Below are positions 1 through 8,767 of a stretch of DNA of 64,000 nucleotides, in pieces. The stretch is from JAOSJL01 sp963704035. Its GTDB lineage: Bacteria; Actinomycetota; Acidimicrobiia; IMCC26256; JAOSJL01. The notes under the pieces are model-generated. The model did no database searches. It was not told the DNA's origin and saw nothing but the letters and a program-made list of their open reading frames with translations. The DNA is taken from NCBI GenBank assembly GCA_963704035.1, contig CAVPGR010000004.1, forward strand, positions 372,001 through 436,000, written 5' to 3'. Position numbers and translations under genes: made by a program. Within the stretch, counting starts at the first letter, position 1; each line of letters opens with the position of its first letter.

Positions 1-1192
1 GAACCACGGGAAGAACCGGCGGGCGGGTCTGATTCCGCTGGAGACAGGGGATCGGATGTGGGGCCGTTGGGTCAGGAGATCCTGGATCTGTTCGGGGCCG
101 TCTACCGCCTCGAGGCGAGGCTGTCGGAGCGGATCGCCGCGTTCGATGCGTCGCGGGAGTGGGAAGTCGACGGCTCCGCGTCGGCTCAGGCGTGGTTGCG
201 CTACCACGGTCGACTGTCGCCTTCGGCGGCGTCGGGTGCGGTCAAGACCGCCCGTCGCCTGCGGCACCTGCCGAGAACCGCAGGAGGCGTTCGCTGCCGG
301 CGAGATCTCGTCGGATCATGTCCGTGTGATCGCCACCGGCACCGACGTCGCCGAAAGTCTCGACGGTCACGACGAGATCGACGCGGTCGAGGTTGCGCGG
401 CTGGTGGCCGAGGGCGAGAAGGTCTTCGTCGATGCTGCTCGCGACCTGGACCCGGGGCGGTTGCGTCGTGTGGTGACCCATTGGCGTCATGTTGTCGAAC
501 CGAGGGTGGTCGTCACCGACGAAGTAGCGGCCGTGTGCCGTCGCAAGCTGCACATGTCCCAGACACTCGAGGGACGGTTCATCCTCGATGGCGAGTTGGA
601 TCTCGAGGGAGGCGCTCTCGTCAAGACCGCCCTCGACGCGCTCATGCAACCAGACCCGGCCGATGGCCCTCGCCGCACCACGTCGCGCCAACGCGCCGAC
701 GCACTCGTCGAGCTGGCCCGCCAGAACCTCGACAGCGGACAGCTCCCCACCCGGGCGGCGAGAAGCCGCATCTGTCGATCCTGGTGCCGCTCGAGACCCT
801 CGAAGCCCGCACGCGGCGCACCCGCAGCGGAATTCGACAACGGCGAGCTGATCAGCGGCGAAGCTGCACGGCGCCTCGCCTGCGACGCCGGCATCAGCCG
901 CATCGTCACCGACGGAACGAGCCAGGCCCTCGACGTCGGACGACGAACTCCCACGATCCCGCCGGCCATCCGCCGGGCACTCATCGTACGCGACCGTGGC
1001 TGCGCGTGGCCCGGATGCGACCGGCCGCCCGGCTGGTGCGACGCCCACCACCTCGTGCACTGGGCCAACGGCGGCAGCACATCGCTCGACAACACCGTGC
1101 TCGTCTGCCGAGCACATCACACCAAACTCCACGAACACCACTGGAGAGCGAGACTCACCGCCGACGGAGAACTCGAGGTCAAGCCGCCCTAG
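1..1192 (+). pseudogene. DUF222 / HNH endonuclease (13E12-type), broken by frameshifts
   Basis: An actinobacterial DUF222 protein with a C-terminal HNH nuclease domain. The N-terminus reads in frame 1 from the window edge or from the GTG at 58. An extra G at about 280 moves the reading to frame 2, where the product resumes at QEAFAAGEISSD. The reading returns to frame 1 near 750 (KPHLSILVPLETLEA) and goes back to frame 2 near 825 (AEFDNGELISGEAARRLA). The HNH part near 1000-1150 is intact, with CAWPGCDRP, CDAHHLVHWANGG and CRAHHTKLHEHHW. These genes often occur as dispersed multicopy families; their role is not established. It is either decayed or damaged by sequence error. The 5' end may lie outside the window. 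Confidence 0.85.
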
Positions 1193-1213
1193 AAGCGCGA
1201 ACGCGGCCGCCGC

Positions 1214-1219
1214 TAGCCT
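1214..1219 (+). promoter_or_regulatory. -10 box TAGCCT of a leaderless promoter
   Basis: TAGCCT ends 7 nt before the GTG at 1227. No Shine-Dalgarno sequence precedes that GTG. The spacing puts the transcription start at or next to the start codon, so the lipid kinase mRNA would be leaderless. Similar boxes recur through the window. Confidence 0.5.
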
Positions 1220-1226
1220 GCCGTCG

Positions 1227-2138
1227 GTGCGGGTGCTGCTGGTGGTGAACACGACGGCGTCGTCGGTGACGGCGCGGACGCGGATCGTCATCGGCAAGGC
1301 ACTCGACGCCGACCACGACCTCCGGGTGGTCGAGACATCCCGACGGGGTCACGCCACGAGGCTGGCACGCGGCGCCGCTGTGGACGGGTACGACGTGGTC
1401 ATCGTCCTCGCGGGCGACGGCACGCTCAACGAGGCGGCCGACGGCCTGGTCGGGACTGAGACGGCGCTCGCGGCGCTCCCGGGTGGGTCCACCAACGTCC
1501 TCGCGCGGACGATGGGCATACCCATGGACCCCGTCGAGGCGACAGGACAGTTGCTCGACGCGTTGGACCGCCGCGCCTTTCGGAAGGTCGGTGTCGGGTC
1601 GGTGTCGGGACGACGGTTCCTGTTCCACGCCGGTCTGGGCTTCGACGCCGCCGTGATCTCCCAGGTCGAGCGTCGGGGGTGGCTCAAGAGATACCTGGCG
1701 CATCCCGTCTTCGTGGCGGCAGCGTTCGACACGTGGGTCCGGCACTACGACCGCACGACCCCGTCCATGCGCCTCGAGCTTCCCGGCGAGACGATCGACG
1801 GCTGCTATTTCGTGATCATCTCCAACACGACGCCCTATACCTATCTCGGGCACCGTCCGATCGAAGTGGCTCCCGAGGCGGCTCTCGACCGCCCTCTCAC
1901 CATCACGGCGTTCCGGTCGCTGTCGGCCTACCTGCTCCTGCGCGGCGCGGCATCTGCGCTCACGACCGGCCGCTTCGTCCGCAAGAGCTCGAAGCTGGTC
2001 CATCGCCAGAACGTCGAATCGTTCTCGGTCATCGGCACCCGCCCGTTTCCGTATCAGGTCGACGGTGACCACCTGGGCGACGCCGATCGACTGGACGTCA
2101 CCTACGAGGCCGACGCTCTCAGGCTTCTCGTTCCGTAG
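1227..2138 (+). CDS. Diacylglycerol kinase-family lipid kinase
   Basis: A 303-residue protein of the DAGK catalytic family (DagK/YegS-like). Such enzymes phosphorylate diacylglycerol or related lipids with ATP at the inner membrane face. The nucleotide loop GDGTLNE lies at residues 63-69, followed by the actinobacterial PGGSTNVLART motif. The length is normal and no membrane segment is evident. The GTG at 1227 is chosen because it begins MRVLLVVNTT at the first strand and follows a -10 box; an upstream ATG at 996 would run through the HNH pseudogene. The next gene, on the opposite strand, is a glycerophosphodiester phosphodiesterase, also a lipid enzyme. The exact lipid substrate cannot be told. 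Confidence 0.88.
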   Translation: MRVLLVVNTTASSVTARTRIVIGKALDADHDLRVVETSRRGHATRLARGAAVDGYDVVIVLAGDGTLNEAADGLVGTETALAALPGGSTNVLARTMGIPMDPVEATGQLLDALDRRAFRKVGVGSVSGRRFLFHAGLGFDAAVISQVERRGWLKRYLAHPVFVAAAFDTWVRHYDRTTPSMRLELPGETIDGCYFVIISNTTPYTYLGHRPIEVAPEAALDRPLTITAFRSLSAYLLLRGAASALTTGRFVRKSSKLVHRQNVESFSVIGTRPFPYQVDGDHLGDADRLDVTYEADALRLLVP

Positions 2139-2156
2139 CGCCTTCGTTCTCTGCGC

Positions 2157-2984
2157 TCACTCCCCGGACGACGCGTCGGCTGCCACTGCGTCACGAAGCG
2201 CCACGGCGGCGGAGGGTCGGTCGGTGATCACAGCGTCGACCCCTGCGGCGACAAAGCGACGGATCTCACCGGCATCGTTGACGGTCCACGGTCTGAGCGC
2301 CACACCCAGATCCCGGGCGCGACCCACGACGCCGGGGACATCCGCTCGAGAGAGTGCCCGGTGTGCAACGTGGACGCCCTGCAGGTCACGGTGGGCGGCT
2401 GCACGGACGGCGGCGAGGGGTTCCAGATCCGGAAGCGTGAGCCACGCGGTGTCGATCGAACGGTCGATCTCGCGCACACGTTCAAGAGTCGGAACGTTGA
2501 ACGACGAGATCACGACGGCGGGATCGACGGCGGGATCGACGACGGAATCGACGACGGGATCGACGGACGTTCGGCGCCGGGACAGGCGGTCGACCACAGC
2601 GTCGGTGACACGTTCGGTGGGATCGAAATCGGGTTCGGTCGGGAGGTTCTTGATCTCGATGTTGACGAGCGACAACCCCACACACGCGTCGAGCGCTTCG
2701 TCGAGGGTCGGAACCCACGGAAGAGTTGAACGGATCGCCTCGAAGGCCGCGTGGACGAGCACACCGATCCCGTCGGCACTGGAATCATGGTGGACGATCA
2801 ACACGCCATCAGCGCTGCGACGAACGTCGAGTTCTACGCCGTCAGCGCCGGCTGACCGAGCAGCCTCGAACGACGCCGCGGTGTTCTCACGTGCTCGGGT
2901 GTGGTCCCCTCTGTGAGCCAGGACCATCGTGGGCGAATGCGGAGGTGGCGGGCCGGGCGAACGCCCGTGTGTCGGTTCGGTCAT
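2157..2984 (-). CDS. Glycerophosphodiester phosphodiesterase
   Basis: A GDPD-fold enzyme of 275 residues that hydrolyses glycerophosphodiesters to glycerol-3-phosphate and an alcohol. Active-site motifs are present: HRGD at 24-27, ENT at 33-35, ELD at 51-53 and HHD at 65-67. No signal peptide is seen, so a cytoplasmic role is likely. ATG 2984 gives a family-sized N-terminus; M20, directly before LAHRGD, is an alternative start. The middle contains a degenerate 12-bp tandem repeat (about 2517-2570) coding VDPVVDSVVDPAVDPA, in a loop absent from typical family members. The gene is convergent with the lipid kinase, 18 bp apart. Confidence 0.9.
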   Translation of the reverse strand: MTEPTHGRSPGPPPPHSPTMVLAHRGDHTRARENTAASFEAARSAGADGVELDVRRSADGVLIVHHDSSADGIGVLVHAAFEAIRSTLPWVPTLDEALDACVGLSLVNIEIKNLPTEPDFDPTERVTDAVVDRLSRRRTSVDPVVDSVVDPAVDPAVVISSFNVPTLERVREIDRSIDTAWLTLPDLEPLAAVRAAAHRDLQGVHVAHRALSRADVPGVVGRARDLGVALRPWTVNDAGEIRRFVAAGVDAVITDRPSAAVALRDAVAADASSGE

Positions 2985-3230
2985 GGACCGATGATGCAAC
3001 CTCGGCACGGGAATGTGGCAGTCGAGGTGGACAACCGGTTGCCGTCCGAGTGCCGGTGCCGCCGCCCGAAAGGTGCGGGACGGGACGCAAACTCGCAGGT
3101 CACGGCCCTTGTCACTCCGAAACTGTCCCGGTAGCGTGCCGGGAGGACGGGAGGCGCAATCCGCCCCCGCACCGACAGTCACGGTTCATCGGTTGCGTCG
3201 TTCGGGCCCTGACACAGAGACCGGAGGACC
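2985..3230. other. Intergenic region upstream of whiB and GDPD
   Basis: About 245 bp between divergent genes with no convincing ORF. TAGCGT near 3132 is a possible -10 for the whiB-like gene, which would then have a leader of about 95 nt ending in GGAGG just before GTG 3231. No riboswitch-like element was recognised. Confidence 0.4.
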
Positions 3231-3521
3231 GTGGCACTTACGTGGATCCGAACCCACGACTGGGACGTCGACGACTGGCGGACGAGTTCGTTGTGTCGCG
3301 ACACAAACCCGGAGTTGTTCTTCCCGATCGGATCGACGGGCGAAGCCCTCGACCAGATCGAGGCCGCCAAGGCTGTCTGCTCCGAATGTCTCGCTCAGGT
3401 CGAGTGCCTCGAGTTCGCGTTGAACACGAATCAGGAGGCCGGGGTCTGGGGTGGAGCTACTGAAGACGAACGACGTCGGATGCGACGTGCGCGTCGGGCA
3501 ACGGAGATGACGCGTAGCTAG
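3231..3521 (+). CDS. whiB1: WhiB-family iron-sulfur transcriptional regulator (WhiB1-like)
   Basis: A 96-residue WhiB protein. The four cluster-ligating cysteines are C22, C50, C53 and C59, and the turn motif GVWGG is at 71-75. A basic tail (RRRMRRARRA) would contact DNA or RNA polymerase. These proteins bind a [4Fe-4S] cluster sensitive to NO or O2 and act with the principal sigma factor. A GGAGG sequence precedes the GTG start. The gene converges on a PdtaS-type kinase, the arrangement of M. tuberculosis Rv3219 (whiB1) and Rv3220c (pdtaS). That supports the whiB1 name, which rests on context as well as sequence. The stop codon shares CTAG with the stop of the kinase. Confidence 0.9.
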   Translation: MALTWIRTHDWDVDDWRTSSLCRDTNPELFFPIGSTGEALDQIEAAKAVCSECLAQVECLEFALNTNQEAGVWGGATEDERRRMRRARRATEMTRS

Positions 3522-4993
3522 CCGACGACGAGGCCGTCGGGGCGCTGCGGTACGGGGATTCTGAGCCGTACACGGGTGCCGCCATCACGCTCCAAGTCGA
3601 TCGTGCCTTCCAACTCCGTCGTCACGAGCGCCTGAACGATCGAGAGGCCGAGTCCCTTCGACTCGTCGAGGTTGAAGTTCTCCGGTAGCCCGACGCCGTC
3701 GTCCACCACGTCGATTCGGAGTTCGTCGTCGTCGCGGCCGAGCAGAATCCAGACGTTTCCGCCGTCCATCGGAAGGTCGTCGTAGTTGAACGCGTGATCG
3801 AGCGCGTTCTGCATCAGCTCGTTGAGAACGACAGCCAACGGCGTGGCCACGGATCCGGGGAGGTCGCCGGCAGAACCTTCGACGCCGAAGGAGATCGGCG
3901 CTTCGGGTGAACTCACACCTTCCTCCACCACACGGACCAGGGGCCGCACGATCTCGTCGAACGGCACGACCTCGCTGGAATCCTGAGCCAGAGTCTCGTG
4001 AACCAACGCGATAGAACGGATCCTGCGTTCCGACTCCCACACCGCTTGGCGTGCCTCGGGAGTGCGAAGCCGGCGGCTCTGAAGGCGCAACAGGGCCGCG
4101 ATCGTCTGGAGGTTGTTCTTCACTCGGTGGTGGATCTCGCGGATCGTGGCGTCCTTGGACAACAGCATCCGGTCGCGACGTCGAAGGTCGGTGACATCGC
4201 GGATCATGAGGAGCGCTCCCACGGAGGTGGCACCGTCGAGAAAGGGTACGACCCTCATCATCGTGTTCGAGTCGCCCTCTTCCACTTCTTCGAGGACCGG
4301 TGCCGCCGCGGTCATCGCCCGACGAACAGCACCGACATCGAACCCGAGCTCAGTGAGCGCCGCGCCGCGGCTGTACCCGTGAAAGCCCATCCGGTGCATC
4401 GCCGTCACGGCGTTCGGGCTGGCGAATCGGATCGTCAGATCGTCCTCGATGATGATCACGCCGTCGCCGACTCGGGGTTCCTCCTCGACGTTGAGCTCCT
4501 CGAGAGCGAAGGGAAAGGACCCGGCCTGGACCATCTCCGCGAAGTGTCCGAACGCCTTCAGGTAGTTGCGTTCCAACTCTCCCCGTCGCCGGCGTGCGAC
4601 AGTCGACTGATAGCGCGTGAGCACTCCGATGACGCGCTCGCGGCGTCGCACGGGGATGCACAGCAACCGAGCGGCCTCGTCGCTACCGATGACCCGGCCG
4701 TCACCCTCGACCGACTCGCCGGTCCGGAAGGCCTCGGCGAGGAGTGGGCGCTCCTGCTCATCGACGATGGCGCCGCTGGTCTCGTGGGGGTAGATCGTCT
4801 GGCCCGTCACAGGGCGCACCTGCGAGAGCGCGATGAAGCGCTGGTCCTCTCCTTGGAGAGGGGCGAACAGGACGAGATCAGCGAAACAGAGGTCGGCGAG
4901 TGGCTGCCATGAGAAGACGAGGCTCTCGAGATGCTCGAGATCGTCGTCTTCGAGCGACGTGTAGGTGCGTGCCAGATCCGGGACGGTGATCAC
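3518..4993 (-). CDS. pdtaS: PdtaS-type sensor histidine kinase (GAF, PAS, HisKA_2, HATPase)
   Basis: A soluble kinase of 491 residues. An N-terminal GAF-like domain contains WQPLADLCFADLVLF. A PAS-like domain follows (GVIIIEDDLTIRFASPNA), then a HisKA_2 phosphoacceptor helix with IREIHHRVKNNLQT, then a C-terminal ATPase with NELMQNALDHAF and DDGVGLP. There are no membrane segments. PdtaS phosphorylates PdtaR, an RNA-binding ANTAR response regulator; no ANTAR gene lies in this window. GTG 4993 overlaps the thiI stop by four bases (GTGA) and gives the family N-terminus. The open frame continues upstream inside thiI but has no kinase similarity there. Translational coupling to thiI is likely. 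Confidence 0.88.
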   Translation of the reverse strand: MITVPDLARTYTSLEDDDLEHLESLVFSWQPLADLCFADLVLFAPLQGEDQRFIALSQVRPVTGQTIYPHETSGAIVDEQERPLLAEAFRTGESVEGDGRVIGSDEAARLLCIPVRRRERVIGVLTRYQSTVARRRRGELERNYLKAFGHFAEMVQAGSFPFALEELNVEEEPRVGDGVIIIEDDLTIRFASPNAVTAMHRMGFHGYSRGAALTELGFDVGAVRRAMTAAAPVLEEVEEGDSNTMMRVVPFLDGATSVGALLMIRDVTDLRRRDRMLLSKDATIREIHHRVKNNLQTIAALLRLQSRRLRTPEARQAVWESERRIRSIALVHETLAQDSSEVVPFDEIVRPLVRVVEEGVSSPEAPISFGVEGSAGDLPGSVATPLAVVLNELMQNALDHAFNYDDLPMDGGNVWILLGRDDDELRIDVVDDGVGLPENFNLDESKGLGLSIVQALVTTELEGTIDLERDGGTRVRLRIPVPQRPDGLVVG

Positions 4994-6207
4994 GACGGCA
5001 CCGTACCCGTCTGCGGATGCTCGCTCGGTGCGGCTTCTCCGATGACGATCCTCCGCGCGGCTGCCAAGACCCGGCTGATCGCGCCCTCGACGTCGAGATC
5101 GGCTTCGGCCGCGTCGAGCATCGCGGGGGTGGAACGCGTCGCCGCCTCGCGAGGCTCGAAGAGGGTGCAGCAGTCCTGGTGAGGCAGGACGGACAGGTCG
5201 TACGTACCGATATGGCGCGCTTCGGCGATGATCTCGATCTTGTCCCGGCCGACCAGCGGGCGGAGGACGGGCAACGTCGCCACCGATCCGACAGCACCAA
5301 GATTCTCGAGCGTCTGAGACGCGACCTGGGAGAGGCTCTCCCCTGTGACGAGGCCGTGGGCATTCTCCCGCTCCGCCACGGCCTCGGCGACGCGCACCAT
5401 GAGGCGTCGGTACAACAACACACGCAGTCTCGACGGGGCGTGGAGCGTGATGGCCCGTTGTTCCTCGCCGATGGGGACGGACCACCAGGTGCCCGAGAAC
5501 CCCCAGTCGGACAGCCGTTCGAGTATCCGCGCGACGTTTCGTTCCGAGGACGGGTCGGTGAACGGTTGTCCGTGGCAATGCACGGCGATGACGTCGGCGC
5601 CGCGCTTGAGCATTCTCCACACCGCGACGGGTGAGTCGATTCCGCCAGACGTCAGGGCGACCACACGCCCGGCCGTTCCCACGGGGAGCCCACCCGCGCC
5701 TTCGCATTTCCGCGCCGACACATAAGCGACGTCCCGCACGATCTCGATGCGCACCGTGACATCGGGGTGGGAGAGATCGACCAACTTGTTCAGACCCAGA
5801 CGGATCGCATCGCCGGCCTGCACGTTGATCTCGCCGCTGTCGAGTGGGAAATCGGTGCGGGCCCGGCGTGCCCGGACAGCGAAGGTCTCGAAGGCTGCCT
5901 CGCCGTCCGCGTCCCGGGCGACCTCCAACGCCGCCTTCAGCACGACGTCGGGTGTCGCCGTCACGGCGCGGGCGGGGGCAACGTTGGCCACGCCGAAGAC
6001 TCGGACCGCAACGTCGAGGGCGCCGTCACGCGGTCCCCGAACCTCGAGGCGGTCGCCGAGCGACCGGACCTCGTCGGCCAGGTCCCCCAGCGCTTCCCGG
6101 AGGTTGCGCTGCAGGGCCTTGAGGAACTCTCCCCGATTCCTGCCCTTCAGTGCGATCTCGTGGAAATGGACGAGCAGCACGTCATCGTACGAATGATCGT
6201 GGGTCAT
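4990..6207 (-). CDS. thiI: tRNA 4-thiouridine synthase / sulfurtransferase ThiI
   Basis: A 405-residue ThiI. It adenylates U8 of tRNA and transfers sulfur to make 4-thiouridine; some family members also supply sulfur for thiazole synthesis. The ferredoxin-like and THUMP regions occupy about residues 1-170 (HEIALKGRNRGEF at 16-28). The PP-loop SGGIDSPVA is at 187-195. A conserved CC pair lies at 346-347 (HQDCCTLFEP). The C-terminal rhodanese domain of E. coli ThiI is absent, as in many short forms. It overlaps the upstream ATPase gene by 4 bp (ATGA) and the downstream kinase by 4 bp. The cysteine desulfurase at 10810 is a possible sulfur donor. Confidence 0.93.
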   Translation of the reverse strand: MTHDHSYDDVLLVHFHEIALKGRNRGEFLKALQRNLREALGDLADEVRSLGDRLEVRGPRDGALDVAVRVFGVANVAPARAVTATPDVVLKAALEVARDADGEAAFETFAVRARRARTDFPLDSGEINVQAGDAIRLGLNKLVDLSHPDVTVRIEIVRDVAYVSARKCEGAGGLPVGTAGRVVALTSGGIDSPVAVWRMLKRGADVIAVHCHGQPFTDPSSERNVARILERLSDWGFSGTWWSVPIGEEQRAITLHAPSRLRVLLYRRLMVRVAEAVAERENAHGLVTGESLSQVASQTLENLGAVGSVATLPVLRPLVGRDKIEIIAEARHIGTYDLSVLPHQDCCTLFEPREAATRSTPAMLDAAEADLDVEGAISRVLAAARRIVIGEAAPSEHPQTGTVPS

Positions 6208-7466
6208 CGGGTCGTTCCCTCAAAGAGGTGGTCGCCGATCTCGGCGAGGCCACGGACGTCGTGGATGTCGACCTCCAGTGTCGGAACACGCGCCAGCACG
6301 TGGGGAACCTTCGAGAGCTCGGAACGCAGTTCGGCTTCGCGCTTGGCGACGACCCCGAAGTTTCGGAACGACTCCCCCACGGTGAAGAGGACGCGTGCAA
6401 CCCGGTCGTCGCTCGCCTCGTCGGTCGAGTCGTGGCCCAGGGCTTCTCGGAGTTCACCCGCGAGATCGGACGCGTGGTCGATCAGGTACGTGGCGGCCGC
6501 GGCGCCCGAGGGATCGAGGAGCGTGTCGGGAAGGGTCTTGTTGAGAACCAGCGCCTGGAAGTCGAAGCCCCGCGACTTCAGCTCGCGCATGAAGACCTCT
6601 CCCTCCCGCAGCGGGGCGGCTTCGAGCGTGGTGACGACACCGAAGGTCGTTCTTCGGTCATGTAAGAGGTCCTCGACCGCCGATGCACGCTCGACAAATC
6701 CGTCGTACATCGACTGGAACAACCAGAAGAACTCGCCGATCTCCTGAAGGAACTCACTGCCGAGGATCCTGTCGGCCACCTGGTAGAAGGGCCGGGACGC
6801 GAAGTTGAGAATCCGCGCGCCACGCTTTCCGCCGACGCGGTAGGGAGCCGTCAGCCAGCGCAGGAGCCGACCTCCGAAGAAGTCGGCCATGCGCTTCGGC
6901 GCCTCGAGAAAGTCGATCGCATTGCGCGTCGGAGGCGTGTCGAGAACGATCAGGTCGTACTCGCCGCTCGCGTGGACATCGTAGAGACGCTCCATCGCGA
7001 TGTAGTCGTGACTCTGGACGAAGCGCTCCGTGATGTTCTTGTACAGAACGTTGTCGAGGATCTTCGAGGCCGTCTCGTCATCGGGAGCGTGCCGGAGCAC
7101 GAGCGTGTCCCACGACTCCTTGGTGTCGAGCATTGCTGCCCAGAGTTCGCCACGCAGCTCGATGCCCGCTTCGGCGCAGACCTCGGGAGGAACGCGACGT
7201 GCGGTGTTGCCGATGCCTTCGAGACCGAGGGCGGTGGCGAGCCGACGAGCGGGGTCGACTGTCAGAACGAGGATCTTGCCTCCCAGGCGGGCGGCAGCCC
7301 CGAGTGCCGATGCGGCCGCGATCGACGTCTTGCCGACCCCGCCCGAGCCGCAGAAGACGACGATCTCCTTGGCGGCCAGCAACTGCTCCAGATCACCTGG
7401 CGCAGTGGCACCTGTGTGCGCGGCGCCCGGGCCCGCAGCGACTGTGTTCCCGCGGTCGGCGCTCAC
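6204..7466 (-). CDS. ArsA/Get3-like ATPase, second of a tandem pair
   Basis: An ArsA-family (SIMIBI) ATPase of 420 residues. The P-loop GSGGVGKTS is at 40-48; a serine replaces the signature lysine that reaches across the dimer in Get3. A switch region reads LTVDPARRLATAL, and VLDTPPTRNAIDF follows. Together with the upstream ATPase it resembles the mycobacterial pair Rv3679/Rv3680, a Get3-like complex. Arsenite export is unlikely because no ars genes are nearby. Start and stop overlap the neighbours by 4 bp each, so the pair is translationally coupled to each other and to thiI. The client is unknown. Confidence 0.86.
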   Translation of the reverse strand: MSADRGNTVAAGPGAAHTGATAPGDLEQLLAAKEIVVFCGSGGVGKTSIAAASALGAAARLGGKILVLTVDPARRLATALGLEGIGNTARRVPPEVCAEAGIELRGELWAAMLDTKESWDTLVLRHAPDDETASKILDNVLYKNITERFVQSHDYIAMERLYDVHASGEYDLIVLDTPPTRNAIDFLEAPKRMADFFGGRLLRWLTAPYRVGGKRGARILNFASRPFYQVADRILGSEFLQEIGEFFWLFQSMYDGFVERASAVEDLLHDRRTTFGVVTTLEAAPLREGEVFMRELKSRGFDFQALVLNKTLPDTLLDPSGAAAATYLIDHASDLAGELREALGHDSTDEASDDRVARVLFTVGESFRNFGVVAKREAELRSELSKVPHVLARVPTLEVDIHDVRGLAEIGDHLFEGTTR

Positions 7467-8425
7467 AGGCCGAGCTCCGCCTCGAGCGACTCGGCGACGA
7501 TCCGGGTGACGCGCAGACCGTGGTCGCGGACGAACAGGTAGGGGACGTACAGCAAGGGGAGATCGAGCTCGTCGCGCAAGCGGTGGAGGTGCGCGGCACG
7601 GGTGCGGCGGAGCGACACCACGAGGCGTGCCGCGTCGAGCACGACCGAGGCCCCTCCACCGGCTCGTTCCGTGAGTGCCTTCAGAGGTTCCTCACCCCGG
7701 AGCTCTTCGAAGATCTCTTCGTCGGCGTGTGTGAACAGCTCGGGGAGAACACGGTTGACGACGACCGGCCCGAGCGACACTCGAAGCTCGCGGCGCGCCC
7801 TGTCGACCAGTTCGATGGTCTCGGCGACCGGCATCTCTTCAGGTGTGGCGACGACGAGGAGCGTCGTGAGCGCCGCATCGGTGAGGATGTCGGACATCCA
7901 ACCCGTCTGCGAGCGGACGGGGCCGACTTTCACGAGATTCTGGATCGTTTCGGGGGCGGCCAGCTGCGCGATGACATGGCCCGACGCGGAAGCGTCGACG
8001 ACAACCAGGTCCCAGTCGGCCCGACCCTCGAGCGACTCGCGGACCTCCCAGCAGATCTTCCCGACGGTGAGGATCTCCCGGACACCCGGCGCCGCCGTCG
8101 CCACGAAGTCGAAGACACGCGCCACGGGGCCGAGGCGCCCGAAGACGGGAATCCTGAGATTCAACTTGAGGTACTCGCGCAGCGACGCCTCGGTGTCCAT
8201 GCGCATGGCGTGGACCCCGGGAGCGACGGAGCGGGGCTCGAAACCGACGGGAGGCTGCTCGAAGAAGTCTGTGAGATTGCCCTTCGCATCGACCTCGACG
8301 AGGAGCACTCTCTTGCCGTTGTCGGCAGCGAGAAGAGCCAGCGACGCAGCAACCGTGCTCTTTCCGACGCCACCCTTGCCGGTGACGAAGATCAGGCGGC
8401 GGTCGAGTAGTTCGGCGGCGCTCAC
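7463..8425 (-). CDS. ArsA/Get3-like ATPase, first of a tandem pair
   Basis: A 320-residue ArsA-family ATPase with the full deviant Walker A GKGGVGKST at 16-24, including the signature lysine. VEVDAKGNLTDFF and VVVDASASGH follow. Unlike eukaryotic Get3, no CxxC zinc dimer motif or long hydrophobic client-binding insert is obvious. It overlaps the second ATPase by ATGA (7463-7466) and starts 7 bp after the DUF3107 gene. The two ATPases probably form an asymmetric heterodimer, as proposed for mycobacterial homologues; this is inference from sequence and order. Confidence 0.86.
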   Translation of the reverse strand: MSAAELLDRRLIFVTGKGGVGKSTVAASLALLAADNGKRVLLVEVDAKGNLTDFFEQPPVGFEPRSVAPGVHAMRMDTEASLREYLKLNLRIPVFGRLGPVARVFDFVATAAPGVREILTVGKICWEVRESLEGRADWDLVVVDASASGHVIAQLAAPETIQNLVKVGPVRSQTGWMSDILTDAALTTLLVVATPEEMPVAETIELVDRARRELRVSLGPVVVNRVLPELFTHADEEIFEELRGEEPLKALTERAGGGASVVLDAARLVVSLRRTRAAHLHRLRDELDLPLLYVPYLFVRDHGLRVTRIVAESLEAELGL

Positions 8426-8432
8426 GCCGGGG

Positions 8433-8663
8433 CTACGCGTTTCCGAAACCGACCTGGCTCTTTCCGTCGGTGCCCACGATCTCGACGTAGGCGATCTTGT
8501 CGACGGGGATGCCGACCCGGTCGCCGTCGGCGTCGTCCAGCCAGAGGACAGGGGTCTCCTCGCTCAGAGCGATGTTCACGCTCTTGATCACATCATCGGC
8601 GTCGCCCTCGACATGGACGCTCAGCTCCTTGTGACTGTGAAGGACTCCGACCTTGACTTCCAT
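8433..8663 (-). CDS. DUF3107 family protein
   Basis: A small acidic 76-residue protein of DUF3107, an actinobacterial family that includes mycobacterial TB9.4. It starts MEVKVGVLHSHKEL and contains VDKIAYVEIVGTD near the C-terminus. There is no cysteine, signal peptide or membrane segment. The function is unknown. It is the first gene of the minus-strand string running through the ArsA-like pair and thiI to the kinase. An array of 15-bp repeats lies in its upstream region. Confidence 0.85.
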   Translation of the reverse strand: MEVKVGVLHSHKELSVHVEGDADDVIKSVNIALSEETPVLWLDDADGDRVGIPVDKIAYVEIVGTDGKSQVGFGNA

Positions 8664-8696
8664 CGCGGTGCTTCCTCGGCTCGTGGTGGCGTGTCT

Positions 8697-8741
8697 GTGA
8701 CTGGGGATGCTGTGACTGGGGCTGCTGTGACTGGGGCTGCT
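8697..8741. repeat. Three copies of a 15-bp tandem repeat
   Basis: GTGACTGGGGATGCT is followed by two copies of GTGACTGGGGCTGCT, directly adjacent. The array sits between mrp and the DUF3107 gene, in the upstream region of the latter. It is outside any gene, so it is a candidate variable-number repeat. Confidence 0.85.
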
Positions 8742-8767
8742 CTGACGGCAGTCGCCTGGCGTCCCAC

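Noticed and set aside
1..1192. DUF222/HNH gene as a mobile element or intron endonuclease
   Set aside because: No inverted repeats, target duplication, intron or transposase is visible around it.
242..1297. Long minus-strand frame opposite the DUF222/HNH gene
   Set aside because: The HNH and DUF222 motifs are on the plus strand. The antisense frame has no recognisable domain and is a by-product of high GC.
7133..8410. 425-codon plus-strand frame opposite the ArsA-like genes
   Set aside because: Antisense to two P-loop ATPases with conserved motifs; the composition is that of a GC-rich shadow frame.
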